This document shows positions 33,301 through 43,050 of a stretch of 64,000 nucleotides of DNA, in pieces. Source of the DNA: Diplonema japonicum (taxonomy: Eukaryota; Euglenozoa; Diplonemea; Diplonemida; Diplonemidae). Location: the NCBI GenBank assembly GCA_964019335.1, contig OZ025720.1, positions 105,001 to 169,000 of the forward strand, written 5' to 3'. Below the pieces are notes generated by a model. It was not told where the DNA came from and did no database searches. It worked only from the letters and a program-made list of their open reading frames with translations. The stretch's first letter is position 1. Each line of letters begins with the position of its first letter. A program made the translations under genes and the position numbers.

Positions 33301-35090
33301 TTAACCCATAACACTCCGGGGCCTATCTACATAGGGGTCCCTTTTTTGCTCCTTTTCATAATTTGACGGGGAAAATGGCAGCATTTAACCCCCGTTTGCA
33401 GGTAAAACGGGTTTTTTGGACCAGGAAAATTTAAAAAAAAGCTCAAAAAATTAATAAAAATACAAAGGGGATGAAGAGTTGAATGGCCGTAGGGTGCTCA
33501 AAAACGACCATGCCAAAATGGGTTGTGCACGGGGGGGTGTAAATTGAGCATCTTGGGACAAAAAAAGCAGCATCAGGACCCCTCAGATGTCTCAGACCGA
33601 GAGAAGTGCCTTTTGCGGGTGGAATATCGGCCTCGAAATCGTCAAGAAGCCTTTTTGGGGTGATGGAAGAGTGGTACGAAAAAAGCACTTATTTGGACAG
33701 AGGTGTTGGTTACAGGTGTAGCATTTGTAGATTGTGCGTTTTGTGTCATCCTTTCAACCTGCAGAACCTGGAGTTGCCCCCTTTGAGTGGTTGGTGGTCA
33801 CGTTTGGTGTAATCTGGGGTGTCGGGTGTGTGTGCTCCACTAGTTGGGTGCCGGGAGTGGTGTTTTTGCAACGCTGGACCCATCATTTAGGCTCTCTCGA
33901 AAGCGCTCTTTAAAAGCAGCCAGGGTTTTGTATCTCTTTGGCTGAACCCTAACCATATTTTATTTAAAGTGCAAGGCAGTTAACTATTGTCACTTCTAGG
34001 GCCCACCAGAAGAGTCCGCAACACTCCAACGAAATGCAAGCCCCCTCACAGTTTTTTCACAGGGCTTCGGCCAGACCCACAGTCGAAAAGTAGTTATTGC
34101 AAACTACCGTGTTGTCGTTCCCCGAAAATTCCCCGTTAACCCCAGCACCACCTTTTCCACGACACTGAAATCTTCAAGTGCGTGCCCCTCGATTTTGGTG
34201 GCGTGGAGGTGAAAACGCGAAAGATAACCCGTGCTCACGCAGTTTAGGCAGTATATTTTTATGCCATATCTCTTACGCTTGAGAGGACAGTAGACCCCAA
34301 GCCCCCCCAATTGCCCCGTGACGGTACGAGTGTCTCGTCAATGCTTAAATATTTTCCTGGCACTGCTGTTTTTGCCCACTTGTTACCAATTCTGTCCAGA
34401 AACCCTCGTGTCTTCCACAACACATCACCGTTTGACTCTTCTGTGTGAGTGAAGTGGAGGCTACTTTTAATTTCCTGGTAGCTTCTCCTGGGCTTCGTGT
34501 TACTGAAAAGGGGGATTTTCATGGGTCCTGTGGACCAATACGTTTGCTAATTCTGGGCACGCCGCAAACCCATTATAATGCTCAATCCGAGAAAGCGGTG
34601 GAGTCCTGGGTCGAAATCTTATCAATCTCAGCGTCCTTATGCTTGTTTGTCTCTTCTTGGATGACGTCTGTGAACTTCTTATCAAAAAACCGAAGGAATA
34701 ATCATTTTGCGTCGTCAGGTTTCTGCGTACCACGGGACAGCTTTTTTCCCCCCCACTGGCCTATTTTATGGTCTCTATGGGTACCAACTCCCTTACCCAT
34801 GAAGGTTGGACCTCGTCCGTAGCTGTTTTGGCTTTACCTTTGCGTTTTTTGGACACAGTCTGCACACCCGTTATTTTGCGTTTTTTCGCCTATCCACTCG
34901 GATTTGGGACCCACTTGGTGGGTGGATAACAAGGTAAAGTGATGCAGTGCAACATGAATTGCAGTTGAAAATAACTCCTCACTATAGTCGTTCTTGGAGA
35001 TCCAGGGGTCGTGGGGACGAAAAAGTACTTAGAGAAAAAAACGATTTTTCAAAACGACAAATATTTGCGCCTTGGAGTGTTATGGGTTAA
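33301..35090 (-). mobile_element. Decayed piggyBac transposon with TTAA ends
   Basis: The element is bounded by TTAA at 33301-33304 and 35087-35090, the target duplication known for piggyBac. Next to these lie perfect 13-bp terminal inverted repeats: CCCATAACACTCC at the left, its complement GGAGTGTTATGGG at the right. Total 1.78 kb. It holds remnants of a transposase on the minus strand (see 33900-34735). The subterminal sequence at 35020-35037 is shared with the other TIR element at 44525. Confidence 0.9.
33900..34735 (-). pseudogene. piggyBac transposase remnant
   Basis: Coding similarity to piggyBac (DDE_Tnp_1_7) transposases is spread over at least three frames. KTAVPGKYLSIDETLVPSRG (about 34300-34380) matches the family's S-I-D-E-x-M block with the first catalytic Asp. 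GIKIYCLNCVSTGYLSRF follows in the next frame as expected. Further on, a VCNNYFSTVGLAEAL-like stretch corresponds to the domain's next conserved region. Internal stops and frame changes mean it cannot encode an active enzyme as sequenced. Confidence 0.85.
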
Positions 35091-35407
35091 GTAAAAAAAA
35101 AGAAGGGAAAAAAAAAAAAAGAAAAACGAATAGGCTGCGACTGGAAAAAAAAGGGCGGGGCTACATTATAAGTGTAACCAGCACCCACTGTATTCCCCTA
35201 CCCCCTGTCTTACTAAAAATGAAGAAGGGAGGGGAAAAGAAAACTAAGAATACCTACTACGAGAATAACGAAAAATCTTCTCTTCTTTTTTTTTTTAGAA
35301 TGAAGAAAAAAAAAAATCTCTTACTACAACTCCAAAGAAAAAAAAAATGGAAAGGAGGGGGGAAAAAGGAAATTTTTTTTTAATTTTTATTTTCCTCTTC
35401 TTTGACA

Positions 35408-35452
<45 letters not shown>

Positions 35453-35497
35453 AGAAGGAATTTCTTTTTTTTTTTTTTTTTTTTTTTTTATATTTTT
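35091..35497. other. Spacer between two mobile elements
   Basis: A and T tracts up to 40 nt (35412-35450) with a short balanced patch at 35150-35260. No gene. Confidence 0.5.
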
Positions 35498-36292
35498 GGG
35501 ACAAACAGCGTACACGGTAACCAAATAACTTTTTTTCCACCATCCACGGTAACCTGCAACTTTTTTTCCACCGTCCTTTTTTTTCACCGTTCACGGTAAC
35601 CTACACCTTTTTTTCCACTTTTTACTGTAACCACCAACAATTTCCCTTATGCAACCACTAACTTTTTTCCCACCGTCCACGGTAACCTCCGACATTTTAT
35701 GCCTCATTGGGGAGGAGAAATGGGTGACTACCCTGAAGGCTGGGGACTACAACCGGGACAGCACTTCGAGGAGTGATTGTGGTTGGTGCAGCAGTTGAGT
35801 AATGAGGGTTCTTACAAGTTGCATTTATTTTCCCCTTCTCACTTCGCTTCCTCCTCTTTGCTGGCCTGCCTATCTGTGACTTCGTGACAACAGGGGGCTT
35901 GAGGGCGAGGGGTGGAGAAGTACATCAGACGACAGATACCTCGGCTTTGGCTTTAAATCGTCTTTGGAAATCGCCCTTGCCAACTTCCAGGAGAAATTCT
36001 TGGTGTCTTTTTTCGAGCCCTGGTTGTGCCTACACGTTTTTCCAAAGTGCACACACACCTCCACCGTGGACGTTGGAAAAAAAGTTCTTACTTACATGGT
36101 TTAGTGGAAATAAAAATAGGTTACCGTGGAGAGTGGAAAATTTTTACAAAAAAACCATTTGAGTGGGAAAAATAAGTTGTAGGTTACCGTGGAGAGTGGA
36201 AAAAAAGTTGTGGGCTACCGTAAACGTGGTGGAAATTCTGCTTACAGACTTGAGTGGAAAAAAGTTATTTGGTTACCATGTACGTTGCTGTC

Positions 36293-36293
<1 letters not shown>
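35498..36293. mobile_element. Foldback-like element with inverted motif arrays
   Basis: About 800 bp. The left 200 bp carries about five spaced copies of CCACGGTAACC followed by AACTTTTTTTCCAC; the right 230 bp carries about five copies of the complement (GGTTACCGTGG, GTGGAAAAAAAGTT). The outermost pair (AACCAAATAACTTTTTTTCC at the left, its complement at the right) is almost perfect, so the element has terminal inverted repeats plus inverted arrays. The central 360 bp (35700-36060) has no transposase. A TA microsatellite (36295-36312) and T-run flank the right end. Confidence 0.75.
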
Positions 36294-36328
<35 letters not shown>

Positions 36329-36330
36329 GT

Positions 36331-36810
36331 CTACTGCCTCCTTCTCGGGCTTGACCCAGGGCTTTTTGCATTCCGCATAAATTCTTTTTTGTAAACTTTC
36401 AACTGCCTCGGCTCAACGTGCAACGAGAATGAAATATCGGTGATTAGCTGTCTTTCAATAGTGTTTAAATCGGCGACTGTGACCCCTCCCACAGCCGCAT
36501 AGTGCGTGTTGGTAAAAGGCTTGTCGTTTACCCACTTCGACCCAACAACCAAACAGGCAAGAAGAAGTCGGTGGACATTTCGTTTAGTAACCTGCATCTT
36601 GGTCTTAACACAGCATCTGTCAAGGTAGATCATTGCGATCAATATCACCTCCATATCTTCATGGGCATATTTCTGCCATCTTTCCAAGTACTCCCTCACT
36701 GTGATTCCCCTTTCCCTCTTCCCGTCATATGGGGTGGCTTCACGAGTATCTTCTCGTTCGCCCTTCGTCAGGCTCGAAATCACCTCTGAAACGATTTCTG
36801 GGAGTGACAT
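36331..36810 (-). CDS. Small cyclin (PHO80/U-type)
   Basis: A 159-residue single-domain cyclin of the PHO80/cyclin-U/P type, which binds and activates a cyclin-dependent kinase, often in nutrient or cell-cycle control. The cyclin box runs from about residue 30 to 140: ITVREYLERWQKYA, VILIAMIYLDRC, LLLACLVVGSKWVNDKPFTN and GGVTVADLNTIERQLITDIS, all in family order. Length agrees with the single-box class. Single exon; the ATG at 36810 follows an A/G-rich leader with an AAAACAG about 35 nt upstream. The stop lies only about 37 nt from the end of the foldback element. Confidence 0.93.
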   Translation of the reverse strand: MSLPEIVSEVISSLTKGEREDTREATPYDGKRERGITVREYLERWQKYAHEDMEVILIAMIYLDRCCVKTKMQVTKRNVHRLLLACLVVGSKWVNDKPFTNTHYAAVGGVTVADLNTIERQLITDISFSLHVEPRQLKVYKKEFMRNAKSPGSSPRRRQ

Positions 36811-37714
36811 TTCTTTTTTTTTTTTTCTTCTTTCTTTCCCTTCCAATCTGTTTTTATTTTACTTTTTCTAGACTTTAAAAAAAAAAAAAAAAAAAAAGAA
36901 TCCAATGAAAGAGAAAAATAAAAAGGGAATAAAAAGATAGAGAACGGAGAATAAGAAAGGGAAGAAAAAAATGCAGGGGGGGGTAAGGGGTAGTTTGGGA
37001 GGACATAGTTTTTTTTTTTTTTTTTTTTTTCCCCTCTCTTTTTTTTTTTTTTTTGGTCGTATGTAGGAGGGGGAGGGGAGGAACATTGGGGTTTTTTTTA
37101 CAGAAAAAGGGAAAAAAAGAAGAAAAAAAAAGGGGGGGGAAAAAAGAAGGTTTTCCTTGTTTCCTTTCCCACTCTCCCCCATTCCTCTTATTTCATTTTT
37201 TTTCCCCCTTCATCTGGTTTTTTTTTTTAAGTAACAAATATGATAAAAAAAATATTGTTTCGGTTCTAGTGGTGCCATGCGTGTGAAACCGCAGCCACCT
37301 CTGTGAAAGGTTCCCTTAGAGGTAAAGAACTCTTAGCTTCGAAATAGGGAGAGGGGTCACACCAGTTGCGGGGGGCACGTGTAACCACCCCTTGTTCGAT
37401 GTAATGGGATAAGGGACCTCCTGACTGGCGCCACGTACAGCGGGCTCTCCACACCCCCTTCCAGGTTAGAAACATTGGTCCCTTATAAAAAAAAAAAAAA
37501 AGCGAAGTCTCAGCTAGGGAAAACGGCAGAATGGGAGAGGGGTATATTTTGCCCCCTCCCCCCCCCCCCCCTCTCCTCCTTTCTTTCACCACCTCCCCCT
37601 GTTTTTTTTTTTAACTCAATTTTATTTTCTTTCCTCAGCCATGTTGTACATCTAGGGGGGGAAATGGAGAGAGAAGAAAAAAAAACAAAAAAAAAAAGCC
37701 TTCCCTAACCCGTT
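36811..37714. other. Spacer with one unassigned island
   Basis: Homopolymer spacer. The island 37266-37475 is balanced and has an open minus-strand frame (WCDPSPYFEAKSSLPLREPF) and a second frame that is also open. No family, tRNA or structure recognised. Confidence 0.4.
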
Positions 37715-39671
37715 TCATTCAAGTACGAGAAGGTCGATTTTCCCTTCCTTCCGTATGAGCACGAACCCGGCTGCGTTTTCATGACCCTTTTTTTTTTGTT
37801 TTTTTTTGCGTTCGGATGGAGAGATTCAAAGAAAACATCGACCCTTCTTGATGGCGCTTACGTAATACGGGCGGACTACCCTGGAGGTAAACCACTTCAA
37901 GAGACAATCTAGTGGACAGCAGCAATGAGACCTCAGATGGCGATGAACGTGATAATAGACAAAACAAATCATACTTCCCTGAAGACAACCGAAGCTTTCG
38001 AGGGTTTTCTTCCCGAAAAAAGCCCGCTTTTGACCGCCCTCCCACATCTACCGCTCAGCCCCTTGCACGCAAAGGGGGTCCATGCGAGACACGGCGTTAG
38101 TTGGGCGATGGTATGAGACGAGCGAACGACGCAAAGGAGAAGCACCCTTTCCACAGTTTCTTTCCTCTCCAGAAAAAAAAAGAAAAAAAGAAAATACCTG
38201 ATAATTCGAGCTGCTGAAAACAGTCACAACCCGGGAATTCTGCGAAATCTTCAAGCCCGCCGCTTTCTCCTCATGCCCCCTGATCATGATATCGTAACCG
38301 TGATTGTCCAAAAAGGTCGAAACAGCCTTCTCAGAGAAGGACGCGACAGTGCTGTCCCGGTCACTGCGGCCGAAGCTGCGTGGTGTTTCTTTCTTTTTTT
38401 TTTTTTTTTTTTTTTTTCTCGTACCCATAGACATCGAGAGGTTCTGTTTTCCCCTTCACGGGGTCCGACCACAGCAGATCGAAGTTTAGCAACCATTGCC
38501 GTTGCGCTTCTGTTTTCTCCTCTTTTGTTTGGCAGCCGTCGAGAATCGCCTCCACACGCGGCCCGAAGAGAGACGGGAACTTTATCCGTTTCGCCGGGTT
38601 TTTTAACGGCGCAAGACGATCGTCCTTTCCCGGGACAGCAGCACCCCAAAACCTCGGAACCCCGCCATGGACACAGAATACCTTACTGTCAACAGTAGCA
38701 CAGAGAGGAAGGTGCGTGAACAAATCGCAACACAACGAAAACAACTCTTTGCCGTTGCTGGACCCAAATTGCTCAGTACATTGCGCGGCTAAGGATTCAG
38801 ACCCGTACACGGGGATCTGCCCACATACCTCCGGGTCCTCATGGTTGCCTCGCAGCATGTAAACAGTGTCGGGAGCAAGCGCACGTAATGCAAGTAATTT
38901 CATCAATGTCTCCAGCCCGAATTTTCCACGATCGACATAGTCGCCGAGACACAGAATCTTCTCAGGGCAAAGCGCGACCTCGCCGAAAGGAAGAATCTTC
39001 TCCAGGAACCGGTCGAGATCTTTGTAGGAGCCGTGAAGGTCTCCAAGTACCCATACGTTGGGAGGGATATCGAGATGCGCAGCAGGATAAGCAGTATAGT
39101 TCCGAACAACGTGGTTTAAAACATCTTTAAAACACCGCAAGCGTACGGAAGGAGGGTGGGAAGCTGGGTACTCAAACGTGTCAGAACTACGTGAATAGGA
39201 CTTTTTGAACAAATCCAAAAGCTCGATCGCATACAGAGGCGACGAGACCGGTCCCACACCATGTTGTAGTTCTTGATACGACGCTGGTGTGATCACCGCG
39301 TCATATGTGAAGCAGTTGGAGGCAACCTGTGCTGACTTCTTAGAAGGCTTTGCCGGGTAATCGCTGCAGCATAGAACAGGAGTGTCCGCTTCTGCTTCAA
39401 CAACTTGTTTTCCAAAGGCCAGAACCTCTAGGATTCCTACCTGTTTCACCTTATCTGTGTCGGTGATGCGATACACAGTGGAAGGTGGTTTGAATCCGTC
39501 TGCTGCCGGGGATATTTTTCTCCTCTTTGCGTTGGTTTCATTTTCGGGGTTTTCGTAGCCTCTCTTGCCGTTTATAACACCATCTTCTGAGGTGTCCTCT
39601 GCCTCTTCTTCTCTATACGTTTCGGGGCAGTCTAGATCGAAGCCGTCAACGAAGTACTCAATCCCCGTCAT
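37715..39671 (-). CDS. PPP-family serine/threonine phosphatase
   Basis: A 498-residue metallophosphatase from three exons: 38425-39671, 38198-38375, 37715-37786 (1497 nt, whole codons). All PPP motifs are present: GDLHGSYKDLDRF (metal His/Asp), GDYVDRG, RGNHED, HGGVPRFWG, and after splicing IRGHEEKAAG and VVTVFSSSNYQGHENAAGF, the expected C-terminal core. The introns are 49 nt (38376-38424, A-tract CAG) and 411 nt (37787-38197, ending A9CA9G). An N-terminal extension of about 190 residues includes a basic KRRK stretch that may act in nuclear targeting. PP1/PP2A/PP5 subgroup cannot be fixed by eye; it looks like a divergent protist PPP. Start at 39671 follows A9GA. Confidence 0.92.
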
Positions 39672-40070
39672 TCTTTTTTTTTCCCTCTTCCCCCGCCTCT
39701 TCTTCTCCTTTACCCCCCCCCCCCCTGCCCCTCCTATATTTTTGTGGAAGAATTCTTTTCTTTTTCTTTGAATAAAAATATCTTTTAATAAAATTCATTA
39801 TCTACGAGGGTGGGGAGGGGGGGCAGGTATATCAAAAAAAAAAAATAAATAAATAAAAAAAAATCTTTAACGCCGCATGTCACACAACCCGTATAACACC
39901 CTCTTGTGTGCTCTAAGATTTCTTTTTTTTTTTCCCCCGAGATTTTTCTAAAAGTTCTATAGACATCCCTTAGAAGCAAGTCTTTTAGTGATCTGGGGCG
40001 TAAAAATAGAACTCATAGTAAAAGACAATCCCACTGGAGGACAGCCTCTTGTGGTGTGAGTTCCTATCTA
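39672..40070. other. Spacer
   Basis: C/T and A-rich runs, then a balanced stretch 39865-40070 with no recognised content. Confidence 0.45.
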
Positions 40071-41061
40071 TTAATGCTCCCCTTCTGGAGCATAGCCTTC
40101 GTTCCTATTGTCGCCTTTAAAGCTTTTCGTAGTTCCGACACGCGTTCTTTCTTGTATGTCCCTTTCAACTCCTGCTGTCTGTCTTGATGCGAAGATCGGT
40201 CTCCTGTTAAAGCGTATTGCAGCCTTGCCTCCGATCGCTGTGAGCGACTTGACCCTCTTTGCCCCGTCCGCAGGGAAGGGGCGTCTTATCCGTCTCGTTC
40301 TGCACACTGCGTTGGCTCTCTCCACCAACAGCTTGATTCTGCGTGCCTTATGTTGTAGACTCCCAGTGACTTACCGGTTGTCTCCTCAAAGTCGAGTGCA
40401 AGTTCAGCTGCCGAAACCTCCGAGTCGGTGTCGCCCTCCACCCATCGCAGCTTTCCCATCCATTCCAGTAGTGGTTCCCCGAATTGCTCCAGCAGTCCCA
40501 CCACTGTCCCCAGCTGTGCTGTCGTCGGTACCGGGGTCACTTTGCCTGTCACTTCCCGCTCCCATGGTAGCTTCTTGTTGCCGCCTTGTGCCTGCATCAG
40601 CCCTTCGTCCCGCTTTTCCACCACCATTGCCAGGTATCGCTACTTCCACGCCCTTTCCTCCTTCTTCGTCGTCCTTGCTTTCCGTTGTGGTTTGCCGACC
40701 ACCGTCCACGCCTTCTTCTCCATCCGCTACGGGGACCCCTACTTTTGGGGGGGTGAAGTCCGTGGCTGTCACCCCTTTCAGTGCCGACGGTGTCCTCGGC
40801 TCGATGACGCCGTAGAAGGACTTCCCGTCGAAGGCGATGTGGACCGGCTTCTGTCCCTTCTTCGGTTTCCCAGGCACCGGTCTGTGCCTTCCTCAAGGAG
40901 CTTCGTGTACTCCTTGTCGTTGCCCCGCAGCTCCTGCACCATGAGGCGCCACACCTCATGTCCCTTCTTTCCCGCCTTCGACCCCGCCACCGCGTACAGC
41001 CCTCCGGCTCCTCCCTCCAGCCCCAGGCCGTACCCGCGTAACCCCGCCCGCAGTCTCTCCA
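40071..41061 (-). pseudogene. Decayed or frame-broken gene of unknown family
   Basis: Coding-like, GC-rich sequence whose frame changes at least twice. 41061 to about 40880 reads MERLRAGLRGYGLGLEGGAG then KAGKKGHEVWRLMVQELRGN. A second frame (from 40877) reads PGKPKKGQKPVHIAFDGKSF then VIEPRTPSALKG. A third (to 40290) reads TAQLGTVVGLLEQFGEPLLE. 40330-40071 has two further open frames, one basic. A GTAAGT...GCAG pair lies in the third segment but does not repair the frame. No domain recognised: a worn transposon gene, a host pseudogene, or a gene damaged by assembly indels are all possible. Confidence 0.5.
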
Positions 41062-41838
41062 TGCTGGTCGTGCTGTGCTCTGCTTCCTTTTTTTTTTTTT
41101 TTTCACTTCTTGTCAACTTCAATGTCTTCTTTTACCCTCTTTTAGCTCTCTTTTCTGCGATCTGCTTTCTCAACTTCTTTCAATTTTCTTTCTTTACAAA
41201 CCGTATTACCTATTGACTTTATTGGCACGGTCGGACACCAATAAAGTACAGAATATAGAAAAGCATCATCCACCACTTCTCTCTTTCATTCTCTCTCCCC
41301 CCCTCCCTTTTTTTTGAGATAACAATTTCTGTTTTGTCACTACCTGAGAAAGGAAAAAAAAAAAAAAAACCTATTCGGTAACTTGCGCAGTTTTGGCATA
41401 ACCTCTTTATAAAAGGATTTTAAAAAAAACAGAAAAAAAAAAAAAAAGAGACATTTAAAATAAATTGCACACAAATAACGCAAATAGGGTTTTTTTCCTT
41501 TTTTTTTTAATTCCTTCTTCTTTTTTTTTTCTTCTTTTGTCCAAAAGAAAAAGAGGGGAAGAAGAAAAAAAGATTTTTAAAAAAAAGGGGGGAGGGAAGG
41601 GAGACAAAAGAAAAGGAGAGGGACAAACAAATAGGAAGAAAAAAAATGTACTTATTGCAATAAAAAAAAGGGGGGGCGAGAGAACAAAAAAAAAAAACAT
41701 AAGTAAAACATCCTCTTCTTTTTTTTTTCTTAGAGGTGGGGGAAAAGTGAAGAATGGGATCCACACACAAAGCAAAAAAAAAAAAAAAAAAAATCCCTTC
41801 CCAGGTTAATTCATCCCCCTCCCCCCTTTTTTTTTTCT
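41062..41838. other. Spacer with a hairpin at 41214-41248
   Basis: Mostly homopolymers. At 41214-41248 an inverted repeat GACTTTATTGG / CCAATAAAGTAC with a loop of about 12 nt stands out. On the minus strand the sequence TTCTGTACTTTATTG followed by GT is reminiscent of a euglenozoan spliced-leader exon end (see findings). No Sm site or terminator typical of an SL RNA gene is evident. Confidence 0.35.
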
Positions 41839-42600
41839 TCACGCAAGGGTTTGGTGTTTGGCATTCCACGGCCAACAAGACAGCGATGACGCAAAAGATT
41901 TAGATTGTTGCTGTGAGGGTTGTTGTTTTGAAGAAGGGGGGGACGCGGGGAGAGGGGAAGACTGATCGCCTCCCATCCGCTGTTGCTTCTTGAACTCGCA
42001 GAAATTGAGGAAAAGGCCTAAAACGATGGAGGAGGGCAGCTCGTGAGTGGTGTGCAACCAATCCAAGTCATTGTAATCCGAGGACAAAGGTATCCCAGAC
42101 TGCCTTGCAAACGCCAACGCCAGCCTCTGCGCAGTGACACAAGACCGGTCGTCAGCTCCGGACCGTGGGAGGTAGCCCTCCTGGTTTGTTGATCCTGTAA
42201 TCGACTTAACCCAATCTTGTATTTTCTTACACGTTTCACCAGTCAAACCATGTTCACTCTCTATGGCCTTTGCATGCTGTTCGTCTTCCAACATTTGAAT
42301 CTGCCGTTCTAGTCTATGCTTGGAAATCTCGAGCTCTGCTTCTGCTTTTGCGACATGGTCGCCTTCTTTCACCTTTACTTCAGCCTCCTCCACTTTTCTT
42401 TTGAGGGTTGTGTTTTCCTGTCGCTTTTTTGTCAGCATGTTCTTGCACGCTGCCACCTCCATCTCCAGATTCTGTATTCTACCGTTCGCCTCACGAAGCT
42501 CGTTCAGCAACATGTCTCCGACCTCCGCTTCATCGTGGCCCTCGTTCACAATATCCACAAATGTAATCCCCGACCGCAGCCATGCCTCTTTAAGCAGCAT
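41839..42600 (-). CDS. Coiled-coil protein of unknown function
   Basis: A 253-residue protein. Residues about 30-115 are a strong heptad coiled coil (NELREANGRIQNLEMEVAAC, KRKVEEAEVKVKEG). Residues about 115-200 form a compact helical region (TCKKIQDWVKSITG, ALAFARQSGIPLSSDYNDLD) that could be a small globular domain. The C-terminus is Ser/Gln/Pro-rich and probably disordered. No signal peptide or membrane segment. Single exon, start at the first ATG (42600). It resembles structural or cytoskeletal adaptors only in general character; no family assigned. Confidence 0.72.
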   Translation of the reverse strand: MLLKEAWLRSGITFVDIVNEGHDEAEVGDMLLNELREANGRIQNLEMEVAACKNMLTKKRQENTTLKRKVEEAEVKVKEGDHVAKAEAELEISKHRLERQIQMLEDEQHAKAIESEHGLTGETCKKIQDWVKSITGSTNQEGYLPRSGADDRSCVTAQRLALAFARQSGIPLSSDYNDLDWLHTTHELPSSIVLGLFLNFCEFKKQQRMGGDQSSPLPASPPSSKQQPSQQQSKSFASSLSCWPWNAKHQTLA

Positions 42601-43050
42601 TATTATGTGTGTGCTCTCTTATTTGCGGGGTGGGTGGGTTTATTCTTTTTTTACGGGAAAAAAAAAAAAAAAAAAAAGACAATTTCTTTTTTATTCACGC
42701 ACAAAATGCTGTAATGTGAATGGGGGGGGAAACAAAGGGGTGGGCAAGCAGCAATATAAGAAGAAGGGAAAAAAAAAAGAAAAAAAAAAAAAAAAAAACC
42801 ATCTCGGGTTTGATCACGCAGAAAGGATAAAAAAAAAAAAGCCGGTATGGCCTCAATAATAATATTTAAAAAAAAACTTTGAATAGTAATGCCATTTTTT
42901 TTTTTTTTCTTTTTCCACTTTCTATTTTTCTGTGAGTTCTTTGTACCAGTTCAGGTGTCCCACCAAGATCTCGGTGGATGTGTCCAAGGAAAGGAAAAAA
43001 AGTAGAGAAAAAGGAAACGTTGCTAAACATAGAGCCGGGTATATATGGGT
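42601..43050. other. Spacer
   Basis: A-tracts near 42660 and 42770-42840, then a balanced run 42910-43050 that leads into the TIR element and may belong to its left flank. No gene. Confidence 0.45.
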
